The position numbers were made by a program, and so were the translations under genes. Under the pieces are notes generated by a model that was not told where the DNA came from, ran no database searches, and saw only the letters and a list, made by a program, of their open reading frames with translations. Below are positions 1-11,548 of a DNA stretch of 64,000 nt, piece after piece (position 1 is the first letter of the stretch; every line of letters begins with the position of its first letter). The stretch comes from Agapanthus africanus (Eukaryota > Streptophyta > Magnoliopsida > Asparagales > Amaryllidaceae): positions 511,162,986 to 511,226,985 of the forward strand of contig JASDDO010000019.1 in the NCBI GenBank assembly GCA_030015575.1, written 5' to 3'.

Positions 1-2149
1 CAGTTTCTAAGAAGCGGGCATGACGAGAAACAAAAACCTTTTGTTCCTCTGCGTAATAGAAACAATATCCTGTAGAGTTCTTTGGATATCCCACAAACTT
101 ACACTCTACTGAGCGTGCCTCGAGCTTGTCCGGATGCTGCTTTTTTACAAAAGCTGGACATCCCCATGTCTTCAGGTACTGAAGATAGGGTTTCTTCCCA
201 CTCCACATCTGATATGGTGTGGTAGGCACAGTTTTGGTTGGAACTCTGTTCAAAAGATGTATCGCTGATTCTAGCGCATATCCCTAGAAAGATCGTGGTA
301 ACTCAGCATTACTCATCATGGATCGTACAATATCCAATAGGGTTCGATTCCGTCTCTCCGATACACCGTTGTGCTGTGGAGTGTATGGAGGAGTAAGCTG
401 AGAGAGAATTCCTTTCTCTTTTAGGTAACCTAGGAACTCGGCACTTAAGTATTCTCCACCTCGATCAGATCTCAGTGTCTTAATACTTTTGCCTGTTTGG
501 TTTTCCGCTTCACTCTTGTATTCCTTGAATTTCTCAAAGGCTTCGGATTTATGCTTCATCAAGAAGACATGTCCAAACCTAGAGAAATCATCTGTAAAAG
601 TAATGAAGTAGGAATAACCACCTCTCGCATGTGTAGACATTGGACCGCATACATCACTGTGTATGAGTCCTAAGAGCTCGCTCGCTCTTACTCCTTGTCC
701 AGTAAATGGAGTCTTTGTCATCTTTTCTTTGAGACAAGATTGACAAGTGTCATAAGATTGATATTCGAACGTGTCCAAATATCCTTCTCTATGCAACTTA
801 GTCAACCTTCTCTCATTGATGTGACCCAGTCTACAATGCCATAAGAAAGCTTTATTTAAATCTGGAGACTTTCTTTTTAGTGTGTTCTGGACATTGAAAA
901 TTTGGAGTTGGTTTAAAACATATATGCCGTTATTTAGAGTACCGGACCCAATCAAACCATGATTAAGGTGGATGTTAACAACATCTCTTTCAAACGTGAA
1001 ATCATAACCTTTATTTGATAACAAGGAAACCGATATGATATTACACGTTAAGCTTGGTACAAAATAACAGTTATGCAAAACCAAAATATGTCCACTCGTC
1101 AATCCTAGGTGATAATCCCTGACGGACGCAGCTCCCACGCTAGCTCCGTTAGCAACCCTGAGGATCATATCACCTTCCTTCAGCACTCTACGGTTTCTCA
1201 GTGCCTGCAATGAATTGCAAATATGAGATCCTGATCCGGTATCCAATACCCAGGAAGTAGAGTTGATCGACAAACATTCTCAATTACAAACACACCTGAA
1301 GTCGAAGCCACAGCTTGCTTCGGTTCCTGGTTCTTGGCGATCCATGCCTTGCAATCCTTCTTCCAGTGCCCTTTCCTGTGACAATGGAAGCACTCATCCG
1401 GGCCAACTATCGGTACTGCTATCTTTTTCTTTCCCTTCTTTCCCACCTTACTAACACCTCCTCTAGGTTTGGGTGCGGCCTTCTTCTTCCTTCCTTTGGC
1501 CCTAGCCTTGGACCCGGAAGAAGATGCACCGCCAACAAACATAGCGGGTGTTTCTCTTGCCTTCTGCAAGGTGCCCTCTGCACTCCTTAACATGTTCAGG
1601 AGTTCCGCAAGTTCAACTTCTTTTCCTTGAAGATTGAAGTTGAGGATAAACTGGGCGTAGGTGGGAGGAAGGGACTGGAGAATAAGGTCTGTATAGAGCT
1701 CATTATCCAAAGTCGTCCTAAGGTCTGCGAGCTCTTCAATATAGCCGATCATCTTTAGGACATGTTCACCTACTGATGACCCGACAGCCAACCTCGCTCG
1801 AAACAAGTTCTTAGAGGTCTCGTATCTTGCTATACGAGATTGCTCTCTATAAAGTTCCTTTGTATGGAGAAATATGTCATCTAGGGACATATCCTCGTGC
1901 CTCCTCTGATGTTCATTGTTCATTGAGGCAAGCACGATGCACTTGGCTCTCGCGCAATCTAAATCCCAGGTTTTGCGGATTTTTCTTATCCGCATTGCTG
2001 GATTTGGGACCAGGGACAGCAGGTGCCGTAGCGGTGAGGACGTACCCCAGTTTGTCATAGGTCAAAGCCATTTTGACATTCCGCAGCCAATCTTTATAGT
2101 TTGGCCCCGTCAGTATATTTTTTTCTAAAAGTAACTTAAGTCCAGTCAT
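1..2149 (-). pseudogene. copia A gag-pol, frameshifted (gag, protease, integrase)
   Basis: Polyprotein of a copia element: gag capsid, CCHC zinc knuckle (CFHCHRKGHWKKDC), aspartic protease with DTGSGSH, then the integrase zinc region (HCRLGH, CQSC) and DDE core (HSDV, RSDRGGE, SERRNRT). The ATG at 2149 starts MTGLKLLLEK, as in the sister elements, just after a conserved CAG acceptor-like site. Lesions: an extra base in the T run at 1980-1984 shifts gag; a 1-nt deletion near 1267-1277 separates gag from protease; TAG at 286-284 replaces a Trp in the integrase. The frame stays open from 283 to the left edge (integrase C-terminal linker). Two frameshifts and one stop make it a non-functional copy. 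Family assignment is certain; the copia lineage is not assigned. Confidence 0.93.
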
Positions 2150-2649
2150 TTTCAGGGTCGCTGCAATTAGGAGAGAGAGAAGAAAACTCTTTAGCATGAT
2201 GCTCTTGCAAGTTTAGAGTGGTTTTTAGTTTATCTAAACTGGATGGCTCCCACTGTATCTCGAATCCTTCCTCAAACCATAAAAGAAGAATTAGCCAGGA
2301 CTATTCTCACCGTACAATTCTTGCTTAACCGTTCAGCTAGGCCAGTGTCGATACTTCGAGGGAGTTTTCCAACGCTTTCACGAAGTTCCTTAATTAAATA
2401 ACCTCTTTTCTCTGGGGGCGTAACCCCGCTGACACCTTTCTGGACACCTACTAGGTTTATAGCATTGATCGTTAAGTGACGAATATCCTGATAAGTAGCA
2501 TATACTCACAGTAGGATCGGGATCCAAATATCATCGTATGATAATGTTGAAGGAATCCTACCAACATTCATCAAACTCCAAATGGTATGCATCTCTTTGC
2601 AAATTTCAGTTTCTTTAGAAATTCCCGATATAAGTTTTTGCCCCATGCT

Positions 2650-2859
2650 CTTATGACCTTGACGTATGCCAACAAATCATAAGTCACATGTCAAGTTCTG
2701 CCCATCATTATCTTGTTAATTTGAACCCACCCGTATATACCCTTGACGTATGCCAACAAGGTAATGCAACTGTCCCAAACCAACACATCTATCTATGCAA
2801 CAAATGAATACCCCAGCAGCTACCAAACACTATGCCTTGACGTATGCCAACAAGCATAG
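2650..2859 (-). other. triple hairpin array, element A leader
   Basis: Three hairpins in sense order: 2859-2830 (CTATGC/GCATAG), 2763-2738 (TACC/GGTA) and 2683-2650 (CTTATGA/TCATAAG). All three enclose the same core, TTGTTGGCATACGTCAAGG, whose arms TTGGC and GTCAA can pair around an ATAC loop. Arrays in the same order occur in the other five leaders. Confidence 0.75.
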
Positions 2860-3135
2860 CTTGAATACTACTGACCATCCATAAGAAATGACGGAGGGCT
2901 ACGACTGGTTTTGGCGAAACCGTGAACGTAGTGAACTTGATATAACCGAAGGAACCTGATAGCTTTTAAAAGGAGTGGTTAAAGCTCCGCATTTAAAATA
3001 TCTGTTTTAAAAATAACCGAGTGGTTTCTTTTAAATTGTTCCAACGATTTAAACTTGGTTTATTTTCTTTGCATTATAGATAATCGTCCCATCATTAACC
3101 TATCATTGCAGAAAACAACGAAAATACAACGTCCT

Positions 3136-3236
3136 CTTATGCCATCCGCATTCGCCACGGGGTCCCGTCATCACCCGTTAGGTTACTTAACTAACGACAG
3201 AGCGGGGGCTGGGCTAGCGCGGGTGTAAAACATAAG
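3136..3236 (-). other. conserved leader domain closed by an inverted repeat, A
   Basis: About 100 nt, nearly invariant among all six leaders, with CTTATG at one end and CATAAG at the other (3236-3231 and 3141-3136). It includes a GTTAG/CTAAC-type internal hairpin. Probable RNA domain; function unknown (packaging, translation or dimerisation are possible). Confidence 0.7.
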
Positions 3237-4151
3237 TGACGTCTAAATAGCTACAATATATATAGATATTTTACATTCGTCTGACGCAATGATATTCATT
3301 CCAGAACACAGATAAACAATATTGCATTTGCAAGCAATCTGTATTTCTTTTGAGCCTGCAAGAAAAGACAGATTACACAGTTGTGATGAATAGCCGTTAC
3401 CCCACCCTCGACCCCTACGGGTACGGCAAACTACCCGCCCGGCAGTTTGTGTACCCCACCTTAGGTCAGTCCTAGGAGCAAAAACAGTAAAATGAAATAA
3501 TACAACGGTGGCTACAACCGCAACCTGGATGTGCCCCGCAAAAATAATATTACAACAAATTACATTTACAACAAATGAATTAAACAATAACCCATTGCTA
3601 AACCGCGGCTATACACCACAACAGTCCAATACAGTTTATATGCACAAACAGATATAACCATTACAGAAATGTGCAACCCCCTGCCAACCGACATACTAGC
3701 AGTTAGGGGAGGTTTACGAACACATTTATCAACCACAGATATAATCCAACATGCAAATACTGTACAATTTCGATCGATTAAACAACATTAATATTTCTCC
3801 AAAAACTGCTCTGTTAAACTGAAACCTGAGCAAATATTAAATATCCCAGAAAATCCAAAAAACCACAGGGGACCCACACAAGAAAAACGAGTTCCTGACT
3901 CGTCAACTCGGCCGCGGAAGCGCGGCGGATCGGTGGGATCCGCCGCGGTTCCGCGGCACTGTAGAAGAATCAGGAACCCAAATTTCTTGGGTGTTCTTCT
4001 GTGTTCATTTCAAGCTTTCTGCACTTACCTGAAAAATTTTAGGACATCATTTTAAATTCGACAGAAACTTGTATTTTTTAGGGTTTTCCGGCTTCGTTTT
4101 TCCGTTCGAAATTCGTACAAATTTGCAATTAAGTTATTTATTGTTTAGCGA

Positions 4152-4164
4152 GGCTCTGATACCA
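4152..4164 (-). other. primer-binding site, element A
   Basis: The minus strand reads TGGTATCAGAGCC one base inside the LTR, complementary to the 3' end of plant initiator Met-tRNA, the usual copia primer. Confidence 0.93.
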
Positions 4165-4165
4165 C

Positions 4166-6062
4166 TGTAAGTCGATGTACTACACCCCAATACTTGTGGG
4201 GAGGCGGAATTTTCAAAAACGAACTTGTTTAGTGAACGAACATCGACTAACCGCTTGAATCGAAGCTAAACGATAACTAACCAAACATATAGTTGTTCTA
4301 AACTACTATGCTTAGGGATTATACCTATCGAACCAAGTCCTTCGTCTTTACGATCTCCTCGTCCTCCTCGGCCTTCTCTTTGTAGTAGACGATCCACCCG
4401 AGAGCAAAACTCCAAGCTTAGCCTCTAAACTTGAGGCAACTAACCTTCTTGGATTGCTAATCAAAGAAGATAGAATGAAATAGAGTGATGGTTATGGATT
4501 GTTTAGTCTAACTAATCCTAAATCTCAACACATGAGGGTGAGGATTAGTCTTTTGAAGAGAGAGAGCTTGAGGAGAGAGAATGTGAATAATATTGTGATG
4601 AATAAGTTATGAGTATCATAATATATATGAAGCATTATCTAATAATAAGAAAAGAATAAAGAGTGATGAATAATCATGCTTCATAAAATATCTAGTGGTG
4701 ATTCATTAGCATGAGTCATTAAGCAATAAATGTGCATTAATGAGATGAATGAATCACCACCATGACTCATATAACTCATTCAATGAATATGACACATAAC
4801 CCTCCTTAGTCACCATCTTCTAGAAGCTTCTCGTACAATTACGAGAACGCCCCTCCGATCCGCAAAAATACGGAAAAACTTTAGACTGTAAAAATCCAAT
4901 AACCGGATACCAGTAACTGGCTTAAACCAAAGCCGACTGGTAAAAACTGTCCGAAAGTCGTACGCGCGTAAACGCACGTATGCGTCCGAACCCTTTGTCG
5001 CAAAACCATACGACCTCTATATCGTTTCGCCTGGAATAGGAAACTCTCTGTGTGGGACTCTAGAGACTCGACTACTACGCTGGCAGTGGGTTTAACCACA
5101 GACCGCAAGCGGCACTAGCTGTACGTAACGGTCCCCAGGTAGTTGTCGATAAGAAGGCCGATGAGTAAACCCATCCGAACTCCTACTGAGTCTGATGTGA
5201 CAATCTCCATACAGTCCGGTCCGTTCGTCCAAGACTATCGCATATCGGGCCTAGGGGGGCGGCAAGCGTCAGTCCCCTAATAGCGGTATAAGTCGTGTCG
5301 GAGGGAAGCCCATTACACCCTGAGAAACTACTGGAACCTACCAGCAAATCTCGCTTGCCCTGGCCAGGGACTTTGCGTAATGGCTCTCTGACACAGCACG
5401 ATATCTACTCCCAATACCGGGAGGGACGAATCCTGTCTAACCGCCACTGCCTCCAAGTGCTCGGGACTGCACCCAACTGCTACCTGTTTGCACGACTCAT
5501 TTGAGCCGTGGTAGGGTAGCAATCTAAGAACAGTGGGACACACTCGAGGCGAAGCAGCAGTGTCAAGTCTGCGGACTATGCTGTACTCATGTCACCTGGG
5601 AACTGCTCACTGACGACTGGTATCAAACCAACCAACAGTTCCCTGTGAGTCCTGTCCGGTGTACCCGTAACCTAACGAGCACCTGCATACTATCTCCAGT
5701 ACGATGTACTGACGGCTGTGGGACAGACCATCTCCCCAACTGGGATGAGAAGCGTACACACTAGTCTACTCCGGAGTATCGATGCTCTGTCTCGATAATC
5801 CAACGACCAGGGACCTGAATAAGGATGTGCTTGTAGACTACCCAGCTCCCACTAGTGTGACTGCCATCACAACGCTGGTAGACAAGTAAGATCCTAAGAG
5901 CTCTATCAATACGTACACTCACATATTAAGATAGAAAAACCAAGTAGCATACTACCATGTTTAGCAAGACTGTTATATACATGTGAATATCCCAAGCTTC
6001 CATTAAGTAATATACAAACTAGTATGATACAGTAATGGCCTTCTAGGGCATAAACACTAACA
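4166..6062 (-). repeat. 5' LTR of copia A
   Basis: On the plus strand it runs from TGTAAGTCG to ACACTAACA, so on the minus strand it starts TGTTAGTG and ends TTACA (TG...CA). Length is 1897 bp. It shares the LTR core found in all copia LTRs here. A 13-bp perfect inverted repeat (4695-4707 and 4748-4760) encloses or adjoins TGASTCA motifs, and a TATATAT stretch lies downstream in sense near 4620. The partner LTR is outside the window. Confidence 0.92.
4695..4770 (-). promoter_or_regulatory. 13-bp inverted repeat with TGASTCA sites in A LTR
   Basis: GTGGTGATTCATT at 4695-4707 is perfectly repeated in inverted form at 4748-4760. TGAGTCAT lies in the loop (4712-4719) and ATGACTCAT follows at 4762-4770. 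TGASTCA is the GCN4/bZIP-type core. The position upstream of a TATA-like stretch fits a promoter role; this is inference. Confidence 0.45.
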
Positions 6063-6819
6063 CTTTGCTCCTTGGTTCAAGCTTCTTCTTGATCTCCTTT
6101 CTTTGGCTCCTCCAAAGTTTCAAATAAATTCAGTTGCCGGTCTCCTTTGTATCAAAGAAAGATCCACCCGATGCCCTATGGTCAAGCTCCAATCTTAAAT
6201 GAGGTAACTTAGTGATCCAACTTGTTAAGGAAGACTACTTAGTAGAAGTAGAGAAGATATATTGGATTAATTTATCTTAATGCTCATTGATTCAGAACTC
6301 ATGTGATGGGATGAGCTTGAGGGAGGAGGAGTGAAAATCTAGGAGAGAGAAATCATGAGAATGATCTTGAGAAATGGATGTGAGAATGGCTAAGTCATTT
6401 TCCAATAATTCAGGCATGGAATAAAATACTCACAAAAATTGGAACCGTGCTTGAATAGGAAACCCAAATGAATAAATAATATATAAAGCCTTGCTTGCAA
6501 CCCATTCCTCAAATATCTCCTAATTTCCACCTCATTAACCTTTTATCAAAAAAGGATAAATCAATAATGAGGTGTTTTCTTCTAGAAGCTCATTCTAGTA
6601 AAATTACAAGAATGCCCTCACCGTATATACATACCCGTATCCGTATTCCGAAAAATACGGATAGACAGAGATAAATATAATCCTATAGTATAATAATAGG
6701 ATCCGGCTTAAACCAAAGCCCTTTAGTATTATCTTTCCGAACATCATTCGTGTAGCCAGTACACGTATGCGATCGAAAACCTGCCGTAAGACCATACGGC
6801 CTCTACATCGTCTCACCTG
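6063..6819 (-). repeat. copia B 3' LTR, fragment 1 of 3
   Basis: Minus-strand LTR sequence interrupted on the left by element A and on the right by element 1. It ends in ACCTG (6815-6819), the left target-site duplication of element 1, and resumes at 17201. Removing element 1 and one ACCTG gives a continuous LTR: the same core around the insertion point is seen uninterrupted near 5030-5060 in A. No coding content. Confidence 0.85.
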
Positions 6820-9039
6820 TGTTAGTTATATGTATGCCCTAAAGGCCATTACTGTACATAGGATGTATATTGTAGTGGATGCTGGGACATATATAGGGAG
6901 GACTTTCTTGCTCGACATGATAGTATGCTATCTGGATACTCTTTACCTTAACGTGTATACTGATTGTCTCTCTGTTACATGTTGGTAAAGCCCTTAGGAT
7001 GTGTACTTGACTACCTGGACTATGATGCAGATCATACTAGTGGGGACATGGTAGTCCATAAGTACATCCTTCAAGGTCCCTAGTCGTGGGTGTATCGAGA
7101 CGGGGCATCGATATACCAGAGTAGACTAGCGTATACCTTCTCGACCCATACAGATGGGCGATGGATGATCTCATATCCATTGGTGTTTGATATCGGAGAT
7201 GATATACGGGTGCTCAGTGAAGACTGGGTATACTGGACGGACTCGCCGAGAACTCCCAGATGGTATTATACCTTACGTCAGATGGCAGTTCTCTGGTGAC
7301 ACTGGTACAGAGTAGTCTGTTGACCCGAGATCGTCATAGAGTCTTGTGTGGTTCCCACTGTGCTTTGATTTCCACCTTACCACGTCCAAGAGGGCGTGCA
7401 AAACGGTGGTTTTTGGGTACAGTCCCGAATCACATGGAGGCAATGAGCGATAGGATGGGATTCGTCTCTCCCGGTATAGGGAGTTGATATTGCGCTGTGT
7501 TCGATTGGCTATAACCGGAAATCCCTGGCCAGGGTTGCTGAGATTTACTGGTAAGTGTTACCTGTAGTTTCTCGAACTGTTATAGACCTCATATCGACAC
7601 GACTTATCGAGCTATTTGGGTCTGACGTTTACCACCCCTAGGCGAGATATGCGACATATCAGACGACGAGACCGGACTGTACGGTAAGTGTTACTGGTTG
7701 GATTCACAGGAGTATGAGCGGTCTTGCTCGTCGATCTTCTGATCGCTCAATATCCGGGTGGCCGTTACGTTTAGCAGACCGCTTGCGGCTTGTGGATGCT
7801 TGATATGATCATCATCTGCTGCCGGCGTATTGACGAGTCTTTAGAGTCCTACACAGAGGTTTCCTGGCTCAAGCGAAACGAAATAGGAGCGCATATGAGA
7901 TATGTGCGGGACCGAGAATAATGCGTGTATGTGATACCGTATTCCATTCTCGCGATGAATGTATCGATTGGTTGTATGCGATATAACCTAGTTATCGAAT
8001 CGAGGATTGATTCGATAAGCCGATACATTGAATATTAGTCGGTCATATGCGATATGACCGGATCGTTAAATCAAGTGTTGATTTAATGATTTAATGTATA
8101 ATTATATATTTGAGATATTACTTTGCATTAACTAGTATTGGTTCATTTTAAATGGATTTTCTCACTTGTAGTTCACAAGTTGTATATGTGATATACTTTT
8201 GTGCACTACATTGTATCATGTTTGATGATGCATGTAAATTGGCTTTGTGTTAAGACTTAAACCATGGTTATGATAATGGTTAGGGTTTTGATTTATTCAC
8301 TTATTTATTTATCCATTCTTTCTTGACAAATAAATAAAGGAAAACAAAATGGTTTCTTTTTATCATGAAGCTTGTTGAAGCTTCATGAAGCTTTGACTAA
8401 AGTGACCATTTTATCTTCATCCTTAACCCTAACCATTCCCACTAACTATGGACTATTCTCTACACCTAACCAAGGTTAGAAGATGATAAGTATTCATTTT
8501 AATTATTCTTTTAAAAAAACTTATCAGAATATTATCATCTTCTTCTTCTTCTTCTTCAAGAAGAAAAAGCTTGATAGCTTCAATGGTGATTTGAGAAAAA
8601 GAGTGAGAAATCCAATTCTAAAGTGAACCCACTTCCTATTTCTTCATCCTCTACCTCTTGCCAAGTAGTATAGGGTGTTTTCTTCACAAGTTTCATGACT
8701 TGGTGAAGTGGGAGCTTGATCTTGTGACGCCTTGACGTAGATCATCTTCGGCATCGTAGTCGATGACCTAGCCCGCCCATTTCTCCGATGAAACCGATGC
8801 TAGAGCCTGGGATTCTATTTGGACAGCGAGGAGACTTCATCATGGAGCTATGGAGGTGGAGGACAGGATCTACAAAGGTTGTATTTCCGTTCTTTTAGTT
8901 AAGTTGTTAACTAGTTTCATTGTTTCGCCTAAAATTCTAGTTAACGATCCGTATTAGAGTTTCTCGGCACTTGTAAAAGTTTGAAATTGGCATGGTTGAT
9001 GCCATATGAGACCTCATTAGCGTGCCTAGGAACCCTACA
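6820..9039 (+). repeat. 5' LTR of element 1
   Basis: 2220 bp, TGTTAGTTAT...CCCTACA, nearly identical to 15001-17200. It contains an array of alternating GAA/TTC units (8367-8394), a GGTCATAT/ATATGACC hairpin near 8040 and a CTT microsatellite near 8540. Short frames inside, such as 7090-7299, recur in the other LTR but look like no known protein. Confidence 0.96.
8367..8394 (+). promoter_or_regulatory. heat-shock-element-like array in element 1 5' LTR
   Basis: Six units at exact 5-bp steps: GAA at 8367, TTG at 8372, GAA at 8377, TTC at 8382, GAA at 8387 and TTT at 8392. The central GAAGCTTCATGAA is a perfect trimeric nGAAnnTTCn element. The stretch also forms an inverted repeat CATGAAGCTT/AAGCTTCATG with a 4-nt loop. 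A similar arrangement drives heat activation of the ONSEN (copia78) LTR; a role here is inferred. Confidence 0.55.
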
Positions 9040-9040
9040 G

Positions 9041-9053
9041 TGGTATCAGAGCC
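9041..9053 (+). other. primer-binding site, element 1
   Basis: TGGTATCAGAGCC one base after the LTR end; complementary to initiator Met-tRNA. Confidence 0.95.
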
Positions 9054-10938
9054 AAGCTAGAGCCTTAGGCGATGCGTTGACGGAGTTAGAAGTCCGATCG
9101 AACCGAAACCCTAACACAAAAACGGCTCTCTGTACATTTTTTAAAAACTGGGTTTTTTCCAAATTAAAAATATGCAGAAAACTCAGAAGGAGATTCTAAG
9201 AATTACTGTACAAAACGGTACCCCTGATTCGATCATTGCGCGGCGGAACCGCGGCGGAAGCATGGCTTCAGCAGCGGTTCCGCGGCCAATATGTCTCTTC
9301 AGGCAACTATTTTTGCACAGTAACTTCTTTATTTTAATACTGAGTTTTCTGGGAATTTTTAATATTTACTCAAGAGTTGAGTTTTCTGGGTTGTATTGGG
9401 AGTTCGTAGATTCGATCGGATTATCAAACTTTGTCTATGTGTTTTCCGGATAATTTGTTGAATATGTTAAAAACTTCGACCGGATATAAATACCCAATTT
9501 TTCCCCTGTCGGGAAATTTCCAAGTGTTGGATTTTTCCGTGGTTTAAAGACGTTCTAAGTAGTGCAAGTAACGCGATGGTCCCTCTAGAAGACAACAAAC
9601 CTTAACTCGATTATGTGACCGTCTTGAACTGCCCTTTGAACCTTAGGGTTTGGGGCAGTACGGCGTGCCATATGTGAGGCGTTGGCTTGACCCTTCTACG
9701 GCTGGACCGTTGGTACTGAGGCACGAAGTGAATGTTTTTAAACTTGTTTCATGTGTTGAGCTGTATCGGGAAAACTTGGGTGTTCGATTGTTCGATCGGA
9801 AAGTTTAACATTTTCTATCTTATCCGGAATTTGATACAATAATTGGAATTCACAAGCAGTTATGAGATAACTGAATGAATGTTATAAATCTAGCATTTTA
9901 GTCTCATTTGATCGGTTGCCACGGAACTTTGATGCGATCAAAAGTCCGTCACAATCACGTAGCGTACGCGGATACTCGCCGGGTAAACTTAATAGACGGC
10001 CTTGCCCCATTGCCCCGACCAAGTGACTGTAGGAGAACCCCATCGCCGAAAGCATCCGTTCGGGTGCTCGCGGCAGCGGTGTTCCGCCTTGGTGCACTTT
10101 GTCGACGGCGTCGGGGGTGCGGCCGCCTACTAAAGTTTGCGACGAGTATTCGATCAGGATGTCGGGAATCTTGTTGTATTGCCCGACTTGATATTGAAAA
10201 GAGTTTTCGATTTTGAGACTAAAATGCAGGGTTTATAATTGTTAGGCATGCGACGTCTAAGTAATTCATTTGATTAGGCATGTGATGTCTAAGGAAGTTG
10301 CGGATTCCAACTGTTGTAGTTTTACACTTTCTTTTCTGTGACCGTAAGTGTAATATGTGATATCGCCGGTTTCGTTGCTATATGTCAACGACAATTGGGA
10401 TGCGCATATTTACTTACGTTGATGACATGTGATGTTATGTGTTGCTGGATATGTTATATTGGATCGTCGTGCATGAATAGCCGGGGTTTTTTTTTATGTG
10501 AGATGAGTGTTTTTCATTTTCATTCATGTAAAAACTTGTATGTAATATTCTTTTATTGGGGCACTTCCCGGTTGCGGAAGATGTCACCCTTTGTATATTA
10601 TTTACTTTTCCGCACTAGGATAGACCCAAGGAGGAGGGCACAAGTAACCGGGTTTTAGGGTCCAGTGGGAGACCAACTCGAGGAGTCGAGTCCGGGTCTC
10701 CTAACCCTAGAATTGGTAAGGATGCTTGCCGCTCTCGTAGGGGTCTAGGGGTGTGGGTTTGGCTATTCATCACGACCGTGGAATCCGTGTTTTATACTGG
10801 CTCGTATTGAAAACACGGACGTCCTAGTATATCCAATATTTCATATGATTCTTCTGCTGCGATATCTGTGATGTGATCATGTGATATGTTATGTGATGGA
10901 TACTTTATATAGTATATTTGATATATTATATAGGCGTT

Positions 10939-11040
10939 ACTTATGTTTTACACCCGCGCTAGCCCTGCTCCGCTCTGCCGTTAGTTACCTAACCGAACGG
11001 TGCACGAGGGGACATCGAGGCGAATGCGGATGGCATAAGT
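10939..11040 (+). other. conserved leader domain, element 1
   Basis: Closed by ACTTATG (10939-10945) and CATAAGT (11034-11040). The seventh pair is A-T here and G-C in elements 3 and 4, a compensatory change. The interior includes GTTAG-TTAC-CTAAC. Confidence 0.7.
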
Positions 11041-11173
11041 GTACGTCGTATTTATCTGTGATGTTTAGGTACTTAAATGATGGGACTTCATTAATAAGAT
11101 TAATGAAAGAAAAAGAAACCTAAGATATTGTGGAATCGAATTTCTAAATAAAACAGGTAGCTACAGTTCTTTC

Positions 11174-11415
11174 TTTGCACAGCGGTATATGTGATATATC
11201 CTGCACCTTATTCGATAAGGAAAGGACCGAGATCCCTTCACCGGGAGTGACTCCTTTAGCAATAACTGGCAGATGCTACAACACTCGGTTTGTCTTTTTG
11301 ATTGCTTCTATAGTTTCAGCTTTGCACAGTGATATATATGATATATCCCGCACCTCATTCGACGAGGAAAGGACCGACGATCCCTTCACCGGGAGTGACT
11401 CCTTTAACAAAACTA
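11174..11415 (+). repeat. doubled 147-nt-spaced module in element 1 leader
   Basis: Two copies of a unit starting TTTGCACAG (11174 and 11321), each with an AT palindrome, a small hairpin (CCTTA/TAAGG at 11206-11220; CCTC/GAGG at 11353-11367) and CTTCACCGGGAGTGACTCC, which contains the inverted repeat GGAGT-G-ACTCC. The same doubled module occurs only in element 2. Confidence 0.7.
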
Positions 11416-11548
11416 GAAAAGCCTCAAAAGCACTCCATTTTAAAATCATTTGATTCTACAACGATATCAAGTTCATTACGCAATAGGTTTTCAGAAAAAC
11501 CTGTCGTAGCCCTCCGTCATTTCAGATATGTCCTGTTTAGTATTCGTG

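Larger units (their letters stand above)
2150..4151 (-). other. copia A untranslated leader with RNA-structure candidates
   Basis: Non-coding leader between the primer site and gag. From 5' to 3' on the minus strand it holds a candidate splice donor (CAG then GTAAGT near 4023-4032), a conserved roughly 100-nt block at 3136-3236, three regularly spaced hairpins at 2859-2650, a hairpin with a GAAA-type loop near 2380-2371 and a pyrimidine tract ending in CAG just before gag. Open frames here are short and not shared with the sister leaders. Confidence 0.8.
1..6062 (-). mobile_element. Ty1/copia retrotransposon A (3' part beyond window)
   Basis: Minus-strand LTR retrotransposon. Reading leftward it shows a 5' LTR (6062-4166), a primer-binding site, a leader of about 2 kb and gag-pol from 2149 to the window edge. 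Reverse transcriptase, RNase H and the 3' LTR lie outside. It sits inside the 3' LTR of element B: the sequence at 6063 continues an LTR of the same general family, whose missing end should lie left of the window. The flank CTTTG at 6063-6067 is the expected right copy of the target-site duplication, not verifiable here. Confidence 0.9.

Noticed and set aside
2650-2859. Leader repeats as paired W-boxes (TTGAC...GTCAA) acting as DNA sites
   Set aside because: Not excluded, but element 2 and A have TTGGC instead of TTGAC, while the outer stems covary, which favours RNA pairing over protein binding to DNA.
3243-3587. 114-codon minus-strand frame in leader A
   Set aside because: Spans part of the leader with no counterpart in the sister leaders and no recognisable domain.
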